Assembly (NCBI GenBank): GCA_037783545.1
Contig: JBBELK010000539.1
Coordinates: 483,068-547,067 of the forward strand
Reading direction: 5' to 3'
Length of the DNA: 64,000 bases
DNA from: Henricia sp. BOLD:AAB3569
Lineage: Eukaryota; Echinodermata; Asteroidea; Spinulosida; Echinasteridae
Each line of letters begins with the position of its first letter. The stretch's first letter is position 1. Positions 61,001-64,000 of the stretch are shown here, piece by piece. Position numbers and translations under genes: made by a program. The notes under the pieces were generated by a model. That model saw only the letters and a list, made by a program, of their open reading frames with translations, made no database searches and was not told the DNA's origin.

Positions 61001-63231
61001 AAAATTTTCGGGCAGTGGGGGGGTTGGGGGTGGGGGGGTTGGGGGTGGGGGTAGGGGAGAGAGGGGGTCTTGAAAAATACTACGCTCTGTAGAATTGTGA
61101 AAATATTTGTTCGGGTTAGTGATGGGTAAATTTTTGTTACATTATCGATTAGTGATGCATGTTATCCATTGGTTTTACATTATCAATTGTAACAACCTGT
61201 CATATACTGCCTGACATGCCTTTTAAAGTAGCCTTTTTTATTACATGTTTGTATGTGTTTTGAATAACAGCGTGGCCTCAAGTTGGATCACATTCATGGA
61301 CAACATACCACTCGAAAGCAGTCCACCCTCCATCCCCCAGTCACACACCATCTTCGGCCTTGTGGAAAGCCAGACGTACCAGTTAAGAGTCTTGGCTAAG
61401 AATGCGTTGGGTACTTCTCCTCCCAGTAATGTGGTCACTGCTTCTACGCTCTCTGTAACAGGTTTGTAGTTATTATGTCAAAGGCACAGTACTAAATATT
61501 ATGTTTGTTAATTTGTTTATTTGCGCATTCATGTAACATCGAGAGAAAAGTTGGGTCCTATAGAAAATCTGAAGGAGTATAACACTGTATCCCATACCTC
61601 GGCTGGTAGAGCATCTGCCCGGTGTGTCAGAGGTCTTGGGAAAAACCTGAGAGAGTATACCATCGTGCCTTATAGCTCAGCTGGTAGAGCATCTGCTCAG
61701 TATGTCAGACGTCTTGGGTTCAAATCCCAGTGATGACTAGATAATTTTCCTCTTGGGCCAAACAAAATGAATGGTGCGTTTACGGTAACGACCTAAACAA
61801 AATCCAGGTAGGTAGGTAGGAAAATAATTTTATTTTGTATTTTTTTGTTTACACTTCAGTTCATGCATTTGCGTGTTGTTTTGCAATCTTTGAAACTCAC
61901 TATTAACAATATTAAACATGTTCATGTACAAGTGTAGAAAATGTTATATTCGTTGGAAATTATTGCAAATAGTGCTCATTTAAAATTATCAGCTTGAAAA
62001 TTGGCAATAAAAAGTTTGAGGTCGGCAATTTGGCCAAACAAATTCCAGGTAGGTCGGGTTACCGTAAACACACCATTTATTTTGTTTGGCCTTATCTCGT
62101 CTTTGGTTGTTTCAACCTTTAATCCTTTTTAATTCTTAGGGTAGCATTGTGATGAACTGGTAGCATTATTCATAATTGCCACAGAACCTATGGACATGAG
62201 TATTGGCCAAAAAATACCTGGGCTTGTGAAACATCCAAGGAAATCGTGTATGAGTTTTCTCAATATTTGCTCCTCAATGTCTGTTTATTTATATCAGGGC
62301 CTTCGGCTCCAAGAAACCTGCAAGTCATCAACTTCAACGCAACCGCTGTCCGATTACAATGGGAAATACCTGTGCAGAGAAACAGACCCATAGAAATGTA
62401 CACGGTGGAGTACAGAAAGACGGGGACCAATGGTAAGGCAGTGAAGCCAATCTGTGGCCAGTGTTGGCTGAAATGTTAAAAACAAAAACAAGAAATTGTG
62501 GTCTGCAAAACAAGGCTGTAGAATAAACTTTAGAATATTTAAGAAGTTGCTTTCTCTTAGATCTTTAATCAGATGAAGGGAGCTGTATTCACCCTCCAGA
62601 TTTTGACAAACCCCATTATTTTTCCCCAATCATGGAAATAGCACCTGATATTGACTGATTCAGTATTGTCGCGATGCAGACTTGTTCAAGTCTAGTTGCC
62701 AAGTGCCATGACACTTTACTCGTGCCGCGTGGTTGTATACAGGTCTTTCTGTAAATTAGGGGTCCAAAAGTGTTACATTTTAACAGTGTCCGCCATCATT
62801 AAAATGGCTTTTAAAACATTTTGTATGAATTGTACTGTATGTACTCACTCTTTGAGATGGAGAGTATTTAAAGAATGTGTCCTGAATTTACAAAAACAAG
62901 ATGTAAAATGTAACGGGGGACACCAAAATTGGACCACCCTAATGTATAGAAAGAAAGACCCTCACATGCATGCGTGCATGCAAATATATGACACAATATT
63001 CCAAATTACAGTTGTATTTTGTATCTTTTACAACACTCTTGTTTGTTCATTTTTCAGTGTATTCTACCGTACATCAGTCTGGTAATAATCAGTTCACTAT
63101 TGAGGTTATCGTCACCAACTTGAAGCCGTTTACATCCTACCAGTTTCGTGTTGCGGCTGCCACAGGGCACAATGAACAACAACAGTTTGGGAACTACACG
63201 GAATACATCGAACAAACCACGTCACCAAGCG
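22384..63231 (+). CDS. Large Ig/FN3 cell-surface receptor (signal peptide, 8 Ig, at least 2 FN3), 3' end outside window
   Basis: Sixteen coding exons with AG/GT borders: 22384-22459, 25546-25833, 32169-32489, 32868-33155, 36354-36515, 43826-43948, 44261-44414, 44686-44804, 47299-47574, 54585-54851, 55535-55732, 55968-56036, 60589-60712, 61271-61461, 62298-62432, 63058-63231. They total 2965 nt, about 988 residues. Order: signal peptide (1-23), Ig1 26-121, Ig2 122-228, Ig3 229-324, Ig4 325-419, Ig5 420-510, Ig6 511-602, Ig7 603-691, Ig8 692-780, FN3-1 781-885, FN3-2 886-988. All domain borders are phase 1. Every Ig has the C...W...C core. A type I membrane protein for adhesion or guidance is inferred. 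Ig1 resembles the first Ig of DCC/neogenin/protogenin and, less, PTK7. Eight Ig before the FN3 repeats fits none of the standard receptors I know (DCC 4, contactin/L1 6, Dscam 9), so no symbol is given. Confidence 0.88.
22460..25545 (+). other. Receptor intron 1 (coding numbering)
   Basis: 3.1 kb, with one MITE at 24283-24436. The rest shows no exon or recognised repeat. Confidence 0.7.
24283..24436. mobile_element. MITE with AAGTGAATACGTCAT arms (copy 2)
   Basis: AAAGTGAATACGTCATC ... GTTGCCTAGGCAATAGGCTC and AAGCCAATTACCGTGGCAAC ... CACTTCAGC parallel the copy in FAM124 intron 1 (18021-18174). Confidence 0.75.
25546..25833 (+). CDS. Receptor exon: Ig1
   Basis: One phase 1-1 exon of 288 nt. 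Core residues are WFDC, IQWKH and DEGTYSC; PNGTLHLS precedes the F strand. The pattern EP-x2-KVVTKGQP ... DEGTYSCLASL resembles the first Ig of DCC/neogenin-type receptors. NGT is a potential N-glycosylation site. Confidence 0.9.
26157..26383. mobile_element. 227-bp MITE, GGGGCCATTTTCATAGAGC termini
   Basis: GGGGCCATTTTCATAGAGCT ... AAGCATGAAAAACCTTGCTT is mirrored by CAAGCAAGAGTTTTTCGTGC ... CTCTATGAAATTGGCCCC. Internal pairing extends through GGTTACCAG/CTGGTAACA. Confidence 0.8.
26780..26860 (+). repeat. SINE head fragment (CCCGGGTTCGAATCCCG family)
   Basis: GTCGTAGTGGTATTTTGC and GGTCCCGGGTTTGAATCCTG match the head of 7352-7590 and 56274-56575. Confidence 0.6.
27417..27484 (+). repeat. 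G-rich tract, quadruplex candidate
   Basis: Runs of GGGGGA units end in an uninterrupted G tract of about 27 bases. Many G4 runs lie on the coding strand. The length is probably variable or uncertain in the assembly. Confidence 0.85.
27500..27582 (-). repeat. Degenerate CACAAGTCC satellite patch
   Basis: CACAAGTCTATCACAAGTCC, GCAAGTCCTCAG, GCAAGTCCCTACAAGCC: reverse complement of the GGACTTGTGA motif also found in the 36.76-kb array. Confidence 0.7.
27605..28515 (+). repeat. SINE (9548-9870 family) interrupted by two insertions
   Basis: The SINE head (AATTCTACAGGTTATGGGTG..., GCCATTGGGCAGGG) stops near 27720, resumes at about 27832 (CTTTCCACCCGGGAGCAGAT, GTGTTTGATTAGCTCATGAG), stops at 27906 and resumes at 28387 (AACAGGCAGCCTGG ... 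GATAAAAGAACTTAACATTA). The second insert is the element at 27907-28386; the first recurs inverted near 31560-31720. Confidence 0.8.
27907..28386. mobile_element. GTTTACACT-family foldback element nested in a SINE, TAA duplication
   Basis: CACCCCGTTTACACTCG at the left and CGAGTGTAAACGCGGTG at the right are inverted with one mismatch in 17. TAA flanks both sides (27904-27906, 28387-28389), and the intact SINE shows the undisrupted target. TGTAAACG recurs inside. A 3-bp TAA duplication is typical of PIF/Harbinger-type transposition. Confidence 0.82.
29066..29135 (-). repeat. tRNA-like SINE head
   Basis: On the minus strand, CCAGCTCAGCTGGTAGAG-type A box and GGTTCGAATACC B box with about tRNA spacing. 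Same family as 30722, 32556, 38585 and 61571. Confidence 0.65.
29221..29312. repeat. 13-bp tandem repeat, about 7 copies
   Basis: Unit GTAACATGGATTA repeated almost without change over 92 bp, which indicates recent expansion. Confidence 0.95.
29464..29634. mobile_element. MITE, GTCTAAACATTCACTGGTAA family (copy A)
   Basis: AATAGAC/TATAAAGTGTGACGTCAGTTG at the left and CACAAAGGGTGACGTTTTCACTTTAG at the right form imperfect termini. Relatives at 25861-25940 (half), 31741-31908, 58356-58516 and 58971-59105. Confidence 0.75.
30426..30476 (-). repeat. C-rich tract (G-quadruplex candidate on the minus strand)
   Basis: Multiple CCCC(C)TCC runs ending in a 10-base C run; a second short C-rich run lies at 30560-30572. 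Confidence 0.75.
30722..30790 (-). repeat. tRNA-like SINE head, well preserved
   Basis: On the minus strand, CATAGCTCAGTGGGCAGAGC (A box) and CTCGGGTTCGAAACC (B box). The acceptor stem does not pair well, so this is a tRNA-derived relic rather than a working tRNA gene. Confidence 0.65.
31319..31470. mobile_element. 152-bp MITE, GGGGCGTGTTTGTTTC termini
   Basis: GGGGCGTGTTTGTTTCACGA and CCGAAACAAACTCGCCC are inverted; CAGATCCGAATCCAGATCC and GATCTGAATCTGGATCTG extend the stem. Confidence 0.8.
31741..31908. mobile_element. MITE, GTCTAAACATTCACTGGTAA family (copy B)
   Basis: GTGTGACTTCAGTTATCAGA, AGTCTAAACATTCGCTGGTA and CTCACAAAGGGTAATTTTTT parallel copy A in the same orientation. Confidence 0.7.
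32169..32489 (+). CDS. Receptor exon: Ig2
   Basis: One phase 1-1 exon, 321 nt. Core residues YFQC, IITWEKD and GRYRCVV. It is longer than an average I-set domain because of an insert (YGEQFGGPDSLKRS) before the E strand. Confidence 0.88.
32490..32867 (+). other. Receptor intron 3
   Basis: 378 bp, of which about 240 are a triplicated tRNA-like head (32556-32795). Confidence 0.85.
32556..32795 (+). repeat. Triplicated tRNA-like SINE head (about 78-bp period)
   Basis: TAGCTCAGCTGGT-type A boxes start at 32568, 32645 and 32724 (spacing 77 and 79). Only the last unit keeps a B-box-like GGTTCAAATGC. AACCTGAGG(G)AGTATACCACTGTGC joins the units. Confidence 0.8.
32868..33155 (+). CDS. Receptor exon: Ig3
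   Basis: One phase 1-1 exon, 288 nt. Core residues FHC, VVTWRRL and GNYMC; SGSLFFQSISDADDG is a typical E-F strand stretch. Confidence 0.9.
33172..33650. mobile_element. Foldback element next to the Ig3 exon
   Basis: TCTAACTTTCACGGTTCGGG near the left is inverted as CCGAACCGTGAAAGTGAGAA at the right; ATTATCCGTGATTATCC and GGACAATCACGGAT pair inside. It begins about 17 bp after the Ig3 donor. Confidence 0.7.
34256..34714. mobile_element. 0.46-kb foldback element, AACTCCTCAAAAAAAGTTCG family (full copy 1)
   Basis: Both ends carry the about 40-bp arm TAAACTCCTCAAAAAAAGTT ... (right end TTTTTTGGAGCAGTTTA inverted). The whole element is almost one long hairpin: CATTTGTTATGATTAAGCAA pairs with its inverse and the centre is GCATTGACACATTCCCATCC. 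Copies: 59141-59630 (full) and 50244-50524 (one arm). Confidence 0.85.
35711..35872. mobile_element. 162-bp foldback element with about 70-bp arms
   Basis: CAAATATTGACTG(T)TC, GGGTGATGG, GAGGTGATCT and GCAGGCCTG are all mirrored (GCAGGCCTGCC, GATCACTGAGG, CCATCACCC, CAGTCAATATTTG). The compact hairpin could also be transcribed as a long stem. Confidence 0.8.
36071..36121. repeat. Short hairpin
   Basis: AAAAGTACTATCCTTTGACC and AGGTCAAACAATAGTACTTTT enclose an 11-base loop. Confidence 0.7.
36354..36515 (+). CDS. Receptor exon: Ig4, first half
   Basis: Phase 1-1, 162 nt. Contains ATLDC and NITWYRNN (first Cys and core Trp). The second Cys is in the exon at 43826-43948, across a 7.3-kb intron. 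Confidence 0.88.
36550..36750 (-). repeat. Decayed satellite in inverted orientation beside the 11-bp array
   Basis: Many (G)CAAGTCC, ACAAGTCCATCA and CACAAGTCCTCACAAGTC units, i.e. GGACTTGTGA on the minus strand. It stops where the plus-oriented array starts. Confidence 0.75.
36759..37909 (+). repeat. Minisatellite: about 104 copies of an 11-bp unit
   Basis: Unit CTYGTGACAGG over 1151 bp. Units 5-12 and 13-20 repeat the variant order CCCTCCTT (C or T at position 3), an 88-bp higher-order duplication. Units 31-87 (37089-37715) are 57 identical CTCGTGACAGG copies. The right margin has GACGGG and then GACAGA variants. Confidence 0.97.
38585..38760. repeat. Two tRNA-like SINE heads, head to head
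   Basis: ACACACCAGGCAGATGC...ACCAGCTGAGCT (minus orientation) is followed by CTCATAGCTCAGCTGGCATC and AGGTTCGAATCCTG (plus, perfect B box). Confidence 0.7.
39263..39283 (-). repeat. Poly-C run
   Basis: About 20 uninterrupted C on the plus strand; simple sequence. Confidence 0.85.
39781..39965 (-). mobile_element. GTTGCTATGTGGTGCAC family foldback element, inverted copy
   Basis: GTTGTTGCTACATGGTGCAC ... GCCTAGCAATCAACAG ... GGTATTGATTCTGTACTTCA is the reverse complement order of 1811-2141, ending TTACATAGCAACA. Confidence 0.65.
40608..40685 (+). repeat. SINE head fragment (CCCGGGTTCGAATCCCG family)
   Basis: CTCACCTTCCACTTCTGTGG and GGTTCGAATCCTGCC match the 7352 and 56274 copies. Confidence 0.6.
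40742..40979. mobile_element. Foldback element, AATAGGGAGGTTTCGGT termini
   Basis: AATAGGGAGGTTTCGGTCG at the left is inverted as CACCGAAACCTCACTATT at the right. Confidence 0.75.
41536..42026. mobile_element. hAT-like non-autonomous element with CAGTGTTCTCCAC termini
   Basis: Perfect 13-bp inverted ends (CAGTGTTCTCCAC / GTGGAGAACACTG) flanked on both sides by CACAA, a probable 5-bp target duplication. TTTTGTCCCGGCGC and GCGC...GACAAAA extend the arms. No transposase frame was seen. CAGTG ends are usual in hAT elements, though 8-bp duplications are the commoner length. Confidence 0.75.
42174..42275. repeat. 102-bp hairpin
   Basis: TTTCCTCGCGTTGACAGAGC ... and TTTGAAGCTCAGACACGTTG ... form 26-bp arms with few mismatches around a 50-base loop. 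Confidence 0.65.
43378..43500 (-). repeat. tRNA-like SINE (second family), minus orientation
   Basis: CGGGTGGGACTCGAACCCAA and the preceding AGCGTGCTC, TTTCCCGAGACACTATGAAA recur at 6988-7075 and 60105-60232. On the minus strand GGGTTCGAGTCCC is a B box. Confidence 0.65.
43826..43948 (+). CDS. Receptor exon: Ig4, second half
   Basis: Phase 1-1, 123 nt. LYFLSVTKENEGDYFCVATN carries the second Cys; ends TLTAR. Confidence 0.88.
44261..44414 (+). CDS. Receptor exon: Ig5, first half
   Basis: Phase 1 start, phase 2 end, 154 nt. LTLTC and TVTWKK give the first Cys and core Trp. Confidence 0.9.
44509..44583 (+). repeat. GGACTTGTGA satellite patch in the Ig5-splitting intron
   Basis: GGACTTGTGACGGACTTGTG ACAGACTTGTGA, then a gap and GGACTTGTGATAGACTTGTG: the same 11-bp register as the 36.76-kb array. 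Confidence 0.8.
44686..44804 (+). CDS. Receptor exon: Ig5, second half
   Basis: Phase 2 to phase 1, 119 nt. QGTYTCETSN carries the second Cys; ends YVDVL. If the donor were ignored, the frame would stop about 10 codons later. Confidence 0.9.
44950..45100 (+). repeat. tRNA-like tandem relic
   Basis: GTGTGGTTTAGTGGGTATGC with GGGTTCGAGCCCC, then GTCAGAGGTCTTGGATTCGA ATCCCG: two B boxes one tRNA length apart. Confidence 0.55.
45631..45712 (+). CDS. Candidate alternative first exon: second signal peptide
   Basis: ATG at 45652 in context AAAATGG (A at -3, G at +4) starts MATARVWIIFLMVIILAVSR then G (phase 1) and a donor GTAAGG at 45713. An in-frame ATG at 45631 and a stop TAA at 45625 bound it upstream. 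A basic residue, a run of about 12 hydrophobic residues and VSRG form a typical signal peptide. Phase 1 fits the next downstream exon, Ig6 at 47299, giving ...VSRG-VRPQITTG. Interpretation is inference: an internal promoter giving a short Ig6-8/FN3 isoform, or the start of a second tandem gene. Confidence 0.6.
45750..45915. mobile_element. 166-bp foldback element with about 70-bp arms
   Basis: GGGATTAAAAGTAGGTTTGG, TTTAAAACCGG, AGGGTCCTGGGCACTGATAA are mirrored by TTATCAGTGCCCAAGACCCT, CCGGTTTTAAA, CTACTTTTAATCCC. It starts 38 bp after the signal-peptide donor. Confidence 0.8.
46617..46950. mobile_element. GTTTACAC-family foldback element (third copy)
   Basis: GCTATGTTTACACCGAAGC at the left and TTCAGTGTAAACAGGGTATG at the right are inverted; same termini as 13530-13890 and 27907-28386. 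Confidence 0.65.
47299..47574 (+). CDS. Receptor exon: Ig6
   Basis: One phase 1-1 exon, 276 nt. Core residues LLPC, AVTWYKD and GSYRCQATN. It is the first domain after the alternative signal-peptide exon. Confidence 0.92.
50244..50524. mobile_element. Single-arm copy of the AACTCCTCAAAAAAAGTTCG foldback family
   Basis: Starts in the element centre (GCTATTGTCAAAAAGTGCAT) and runs to TTTTTTTGAGGAGTTTAG, the right terminus; the left arm is absent. Confidence 0.8.
51034..51425. mobile_element. MITE with TTAAAGGTAG termini
   Basis: CTTAAAGGTAGTTTGGTAAT at the left and TTACCAATCATGTGTTCTAC CTTTAA at the right are inverted. The right half is shared, inverted, with 10301-10440. Confidence 0.65.
52243..52295 (-). 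repeat. C-rich tract
   Basis: CCCCTCCCCCCACCCC then a run of about 18 C; quadruplex candidate on the minus strand. Confidence 0.8.
52545..52735 (-). repeat. tRNA-derived SINE with Leu/Ser-like head (copy 1)
   Basis: On the minus strand, TGGCCGAGCGGTCTAGTGCG (A box as in tRNA-Leu/Ser), then GTAGGTTCGATTCCTGG (B box), CTTGAGCAAGGCACTCAACC and a GTGGTATATAAA end. Copy 2 at 63265-63457 is nearly identical. Confidence 0.8.
54245..54477. mobile_element. 233-bp Tc1/mariner-type MITE with Sleeping Beauty-like termini
   Basis: Left CAGTTAAAGTCAGAAGTTTA CATACA and right (inverted) CAGTTGAAGTCAGAAGTTTA CATACA differ at one of 26 positions; TA flanks both ends (54243-54244, 54478-54479). It is too short for a transposase. 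It ends 107 bp before the Ig7 exon. Confidence 0.92.
54585..54851 (+). CDS. Receptor exon: Ig7
   Basis: One phase 1-1 exon, 267 nt. Core residues YFTC, LVWFFED and GKVTCRAEN. The usual Tyr two before the second Cys is Val here. NQT near the start is a potential glycosylation site. Confidence 0.9.
54852..55534 (+). other. Receptor intron 9
   Basis: 683 bp. 55070-55340 has an imperfect inverted pair around ATTGATCACGTTCA and a repeated TTACGCATGGGACAC motif, probably an old foldback element. Confidence 0.55.
55535..55732 (+). CDS. Receptor exon: Ig8, first part
   Basis: Phase 1-1, 198 nt. LSVQC and TITWLKE; NTLTISSVMKTDQ ends just before the second Cys, which is in the next exon. Confidence 0.9.
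55968..56036 (+). CDS. Receptor exon: Ig8, last part
   Basis: A 69-nt phase 1-1 exon: GAYSCVASNDVGNTRETFQL then IVL. Last Ig before the FN3 domains. Confidence 0.9.
56081..56235 (-). repeat. CACAAGTCC satellite patch
   Basis: About fifteen imperfect units such as CATCACAAGTCC, CTCACAAGTCCTCACAAGTC; inverse orientation to the 36.76-kb array. Confidence 0.8.
56274..56575 (+). repeat. tRNA-derived SINE, full length (CCCGGGTTCGAATCCCG family)
   Basis: GCGTTGGTGTAGCGGT (A-box region), GGTTCGAATCCCG (B box), GGGTCAGTATGTGGATTGGG, then a body ending GGGGATCATAAAAAAAAAGA and (AGA)n. The A-rich tail implies LINE-type retrotransposition. Confidence 0.85.
57190..57375 (+). repeat. SINE, 9548-9870 family
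   Basis: TTAATTCTGCAGGTTGTAAG TTCGAATCC, GAGCAAGGCACTTTGTCATA, TTCACCCAGGAGCAAATGAG in family order. Confidence 0.75.
58017..58077 (+). repeat. G-rich tract
   Basis: GGGG runs separated by single A, then about 27 consecutive G. Strong quadruplex candidate on the coding strand. Confidence 0.9.
58356..58516. mobile_element. MITE, GTCTAAACATTCACTGGTAA family (copy C)
   Basis: AGGTCTAAGCATTCACTGGT, GTGTAGACCCAGTAACCTTG and CTCACAAAGGGTGACGTTTT match copies A and B. Confidence 0.7.
58971..59105. mobile_element. MITE, GTCTAAACATTCACTGGTAA family (copy D, inverted)
   Basis: GTGTTGCCAAGATTACTGGG TCTACAC ... ACCAGTGAATGTTTAGATCC ... GTGACACTTTAGTAGTCTG is the reverse orientation. Confidence 0.7.
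59141..59630. mobile_element. AACTCCTCAAAAAAAGTTCG foldback family (full copy 2)
   Basis: TAAACTCCTCAAAAAAAGTT to AACTTTTTTTGAGGAGTTTA, with almost continuous internal pairing around a GGAATGTGTCAATGCAC centre. Better conserved than 34256-34714. Confidence 0.88.
60105..60232 (-). repeat. tRNA-like SINE (second family), minus orientation
   Basis: Minus strand: GCTCAGTGGTCGAATGGTTA (A box), AGTCTGGAGTTCGAATGC (B box), GCATGCTATGAGTTTTTAGC. Confidence 0.65.
60589..60712 (+). CDS. Receptor exon: FN3-1, first half
   Basis: Phase 1 to phase 2, 124 nt. GIPGAPTIL, ITVYWSA (core Trp) and FQLQYK fit strands A-C of a fibronectin type III domain. Confidence 0.88.
60990..61070 (+). repeat. G-rich tract
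   Basis: GGGGGGGTTGGGGGTGGGGG-type runs on the coding strand; quadruplex candidate in the FN3-1 intron. Confidence 0.8.
61271..61461 (+). CDS. Receptor exon: FN3-1, second half
   Basis: Phase 2 to phase 1, 191 nt. IFGLVESQTYQLRVLAKNAL then GTSPPSN: the LxxxTxYxxRVxAxN motif of FN3 strands E-F. Confidence 0.9.
61571..61735 (+). repeat. Tandem pair of tRNA-like SINE heads
   Basis: ACCTCGGCTGGTAGAGCATC and TAGCTCAGCTGGTAGAGCAT lie one unit apart; the second ends GGGTTCAAATCCCAG (B box). Same structure as 32556-32795. Confidence 0.75.
61757..62091. mobile_element. 335-bp foldback element, GGCCAAACAAAAT termini
   Basis: GGCCAAACAAAATGAATGGT GCGTTTACGGTAAC is mirrored at the right with 2 mismatches in about 33. 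Contains (AGGT)n near both arms. Confidence 0.85.
62298..62432 (+). CDS. Receptor exon: FN3-2, first half
   Basis: Phase 1-1, 135 nt. GPSAPRNLQV, VRLQWEIP (core Trp), MYTVEYRK. Confidence 0.9.
63058..63231 (+). CDS. Receptor exon: FN3-2, second half
   Basis: Phase 1-1, 174 nt. VTNLKPFTSYQFRVAAATGH is the FN3 E-F motif. The donor GTAAAC at 63232 leads to exons outside the window. Confidence 0.9.
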
Positions 63232-63264
63232 GTAAACAACTTACTATATTTTTTATTATTATTT

Positions 63265-63457
63265 TTTAACATTTATATACCACATCCAACAGCAGAGGGA
63301 CCGCTAATTACAGGAATGGGAGCAAGTGTGGTTGAGTGACTTGCTCAAGGGCACAGGTGCCACAACCCGTCGCGGCCCGGAATCGAACCTACATTCTAGT
63401 ACTATATAGCACAGGAACTTAAGTTTGACGCACTAGACCGCTCGGCCATAACACCCC
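63265..63457 (-). repeat. tRNA-derived SINE with Leu/Ser-like head (copy 2)
   Basis: Near-identical to 52545-52735: minus-strand TGGCCGAGCGGTCTAGTGCG and TAGGTTCGATTCCGGG. The rest of the window (63458-64000) shows no exon. Confidence 0.8.
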
Positions 63458-64000
63458 ATAATATGCTGAAATATAAATTTGTCAAACTCGGCCATCTCAA
63501 AATTACTGTTAAAAATCGTGTTCAGATCACAGAAATTGACCCCTCTCCCCATTTAACTTGTGGGTGTTGTTACATTTATGTCGGCTTCATAATTTTTATT
63601 TAAAATGAACAGAAACCTGCACTTTTGTGCTTAAGAAATTATACCTTACATAAATTTGCATGTTTTTATTTTTACACACTGAGCAAGTGCGATTGAGCGA
63701 CTCCAGTTAACCGTAGTCAACCAGAGTCCCTCAAATGACGTTTTATTTTCATTTAGTCGATCTACAGTCCACTATAGTCATCAGTCGAGTTTGCCCACTG
63801 TCCTGTTTCATTTCCCCTTCTTTACCTAACATTGAAATTGTTAAAAAGTGAGGAAAAAGCATCAAAAATGCAGTATTCAAGGAGTTTTGCGATGAACTTC
63901 AAATTTTGCCCGTTGGATTCAAACTACATTCTACACTTGTCCTACAAATTTGACAAATTTTCGCAGGTATTCAGAAAATGGGTTAAAAGGCCAATCATTT

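Overview
The window is eukaryotic nuclear DNA from a marine invertebrate deuterostome. Intron-rich genes with canonical GT/AG junctions sit among many small foldback transposons and tRNA-derived SINEs. The gene content is animal-wide. The repeat style (tRNA-headed SINEs, MITEs that begin GGGGCC and end GGCCCC) reminds me most of an echinoderm, perhaps a sea star; this is an impression, not a demonstration. No prokaryotic, organellar or viral region was seen.

Layout, left to right. (1) 0.24-2.57 kb, minus strand: first four coding exons of an ALDH9A1-type aldehyde dehydrogenase, cut by the left edge. (2) 3.41-8.87 kb, plus strand: a complete seven-exon reticulocalbin-2-like CREC gene (319 codons, six EF-hands, C-terminal HEEL), head-to-head with the ALDH gene. 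(3) 8.9-16.2 kb: intergenic, repeats only. (4) 16.25-18.55 kb, minus strand: a complete four-exon FAM124-like gene (402 codons) with an N-terminal part that I do not recognise. (5) 21.9-63.2 kb and beyond the right edge, plus strand: a very large gene for an Ig/FN3 cell-surface receptor. It shows two non-coding 5' exons or exon parts, a signal-peptide exon, eight Ig domains and two FN3 domains (about 988 codons so far). Transmembrane and cytoplasmic parts must lie to the right.

Every domain border in the receptor is a phase-1 intron, so domains can be added or skipped in frame. A short exon missing from long-ORF searches (45631-45712) encodes a second signal peptide with a good Kozak context and a phase-1 donor, just upstream of the Ig6 exon. 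It predicts either an internal promoter making a short Ig6-8/FN3 receptor, or two tandem genes.

The other main point is repeat biology. The intron that splits Ig4 holds a 1.15-kb, roughly 104-copy array of an 11-bp unit with an 88-bp higher-order duplication and a 57-unit homogeneous core. Degenerate relatives of the unit recur in other introns of the same gene in both orientations. Other items: a 233-bp Tc1-type element whose terminal repeats nearly equal those of the fish Tc1 element Sleeping Beauty; a 224-bp MITE with about 64-bp perfect arms and a 9-bp target duplication; a foldback element nested in a SINE with TAA duplications; and three copies of a 0.45-kb foldback family, one reduced to a single arm.
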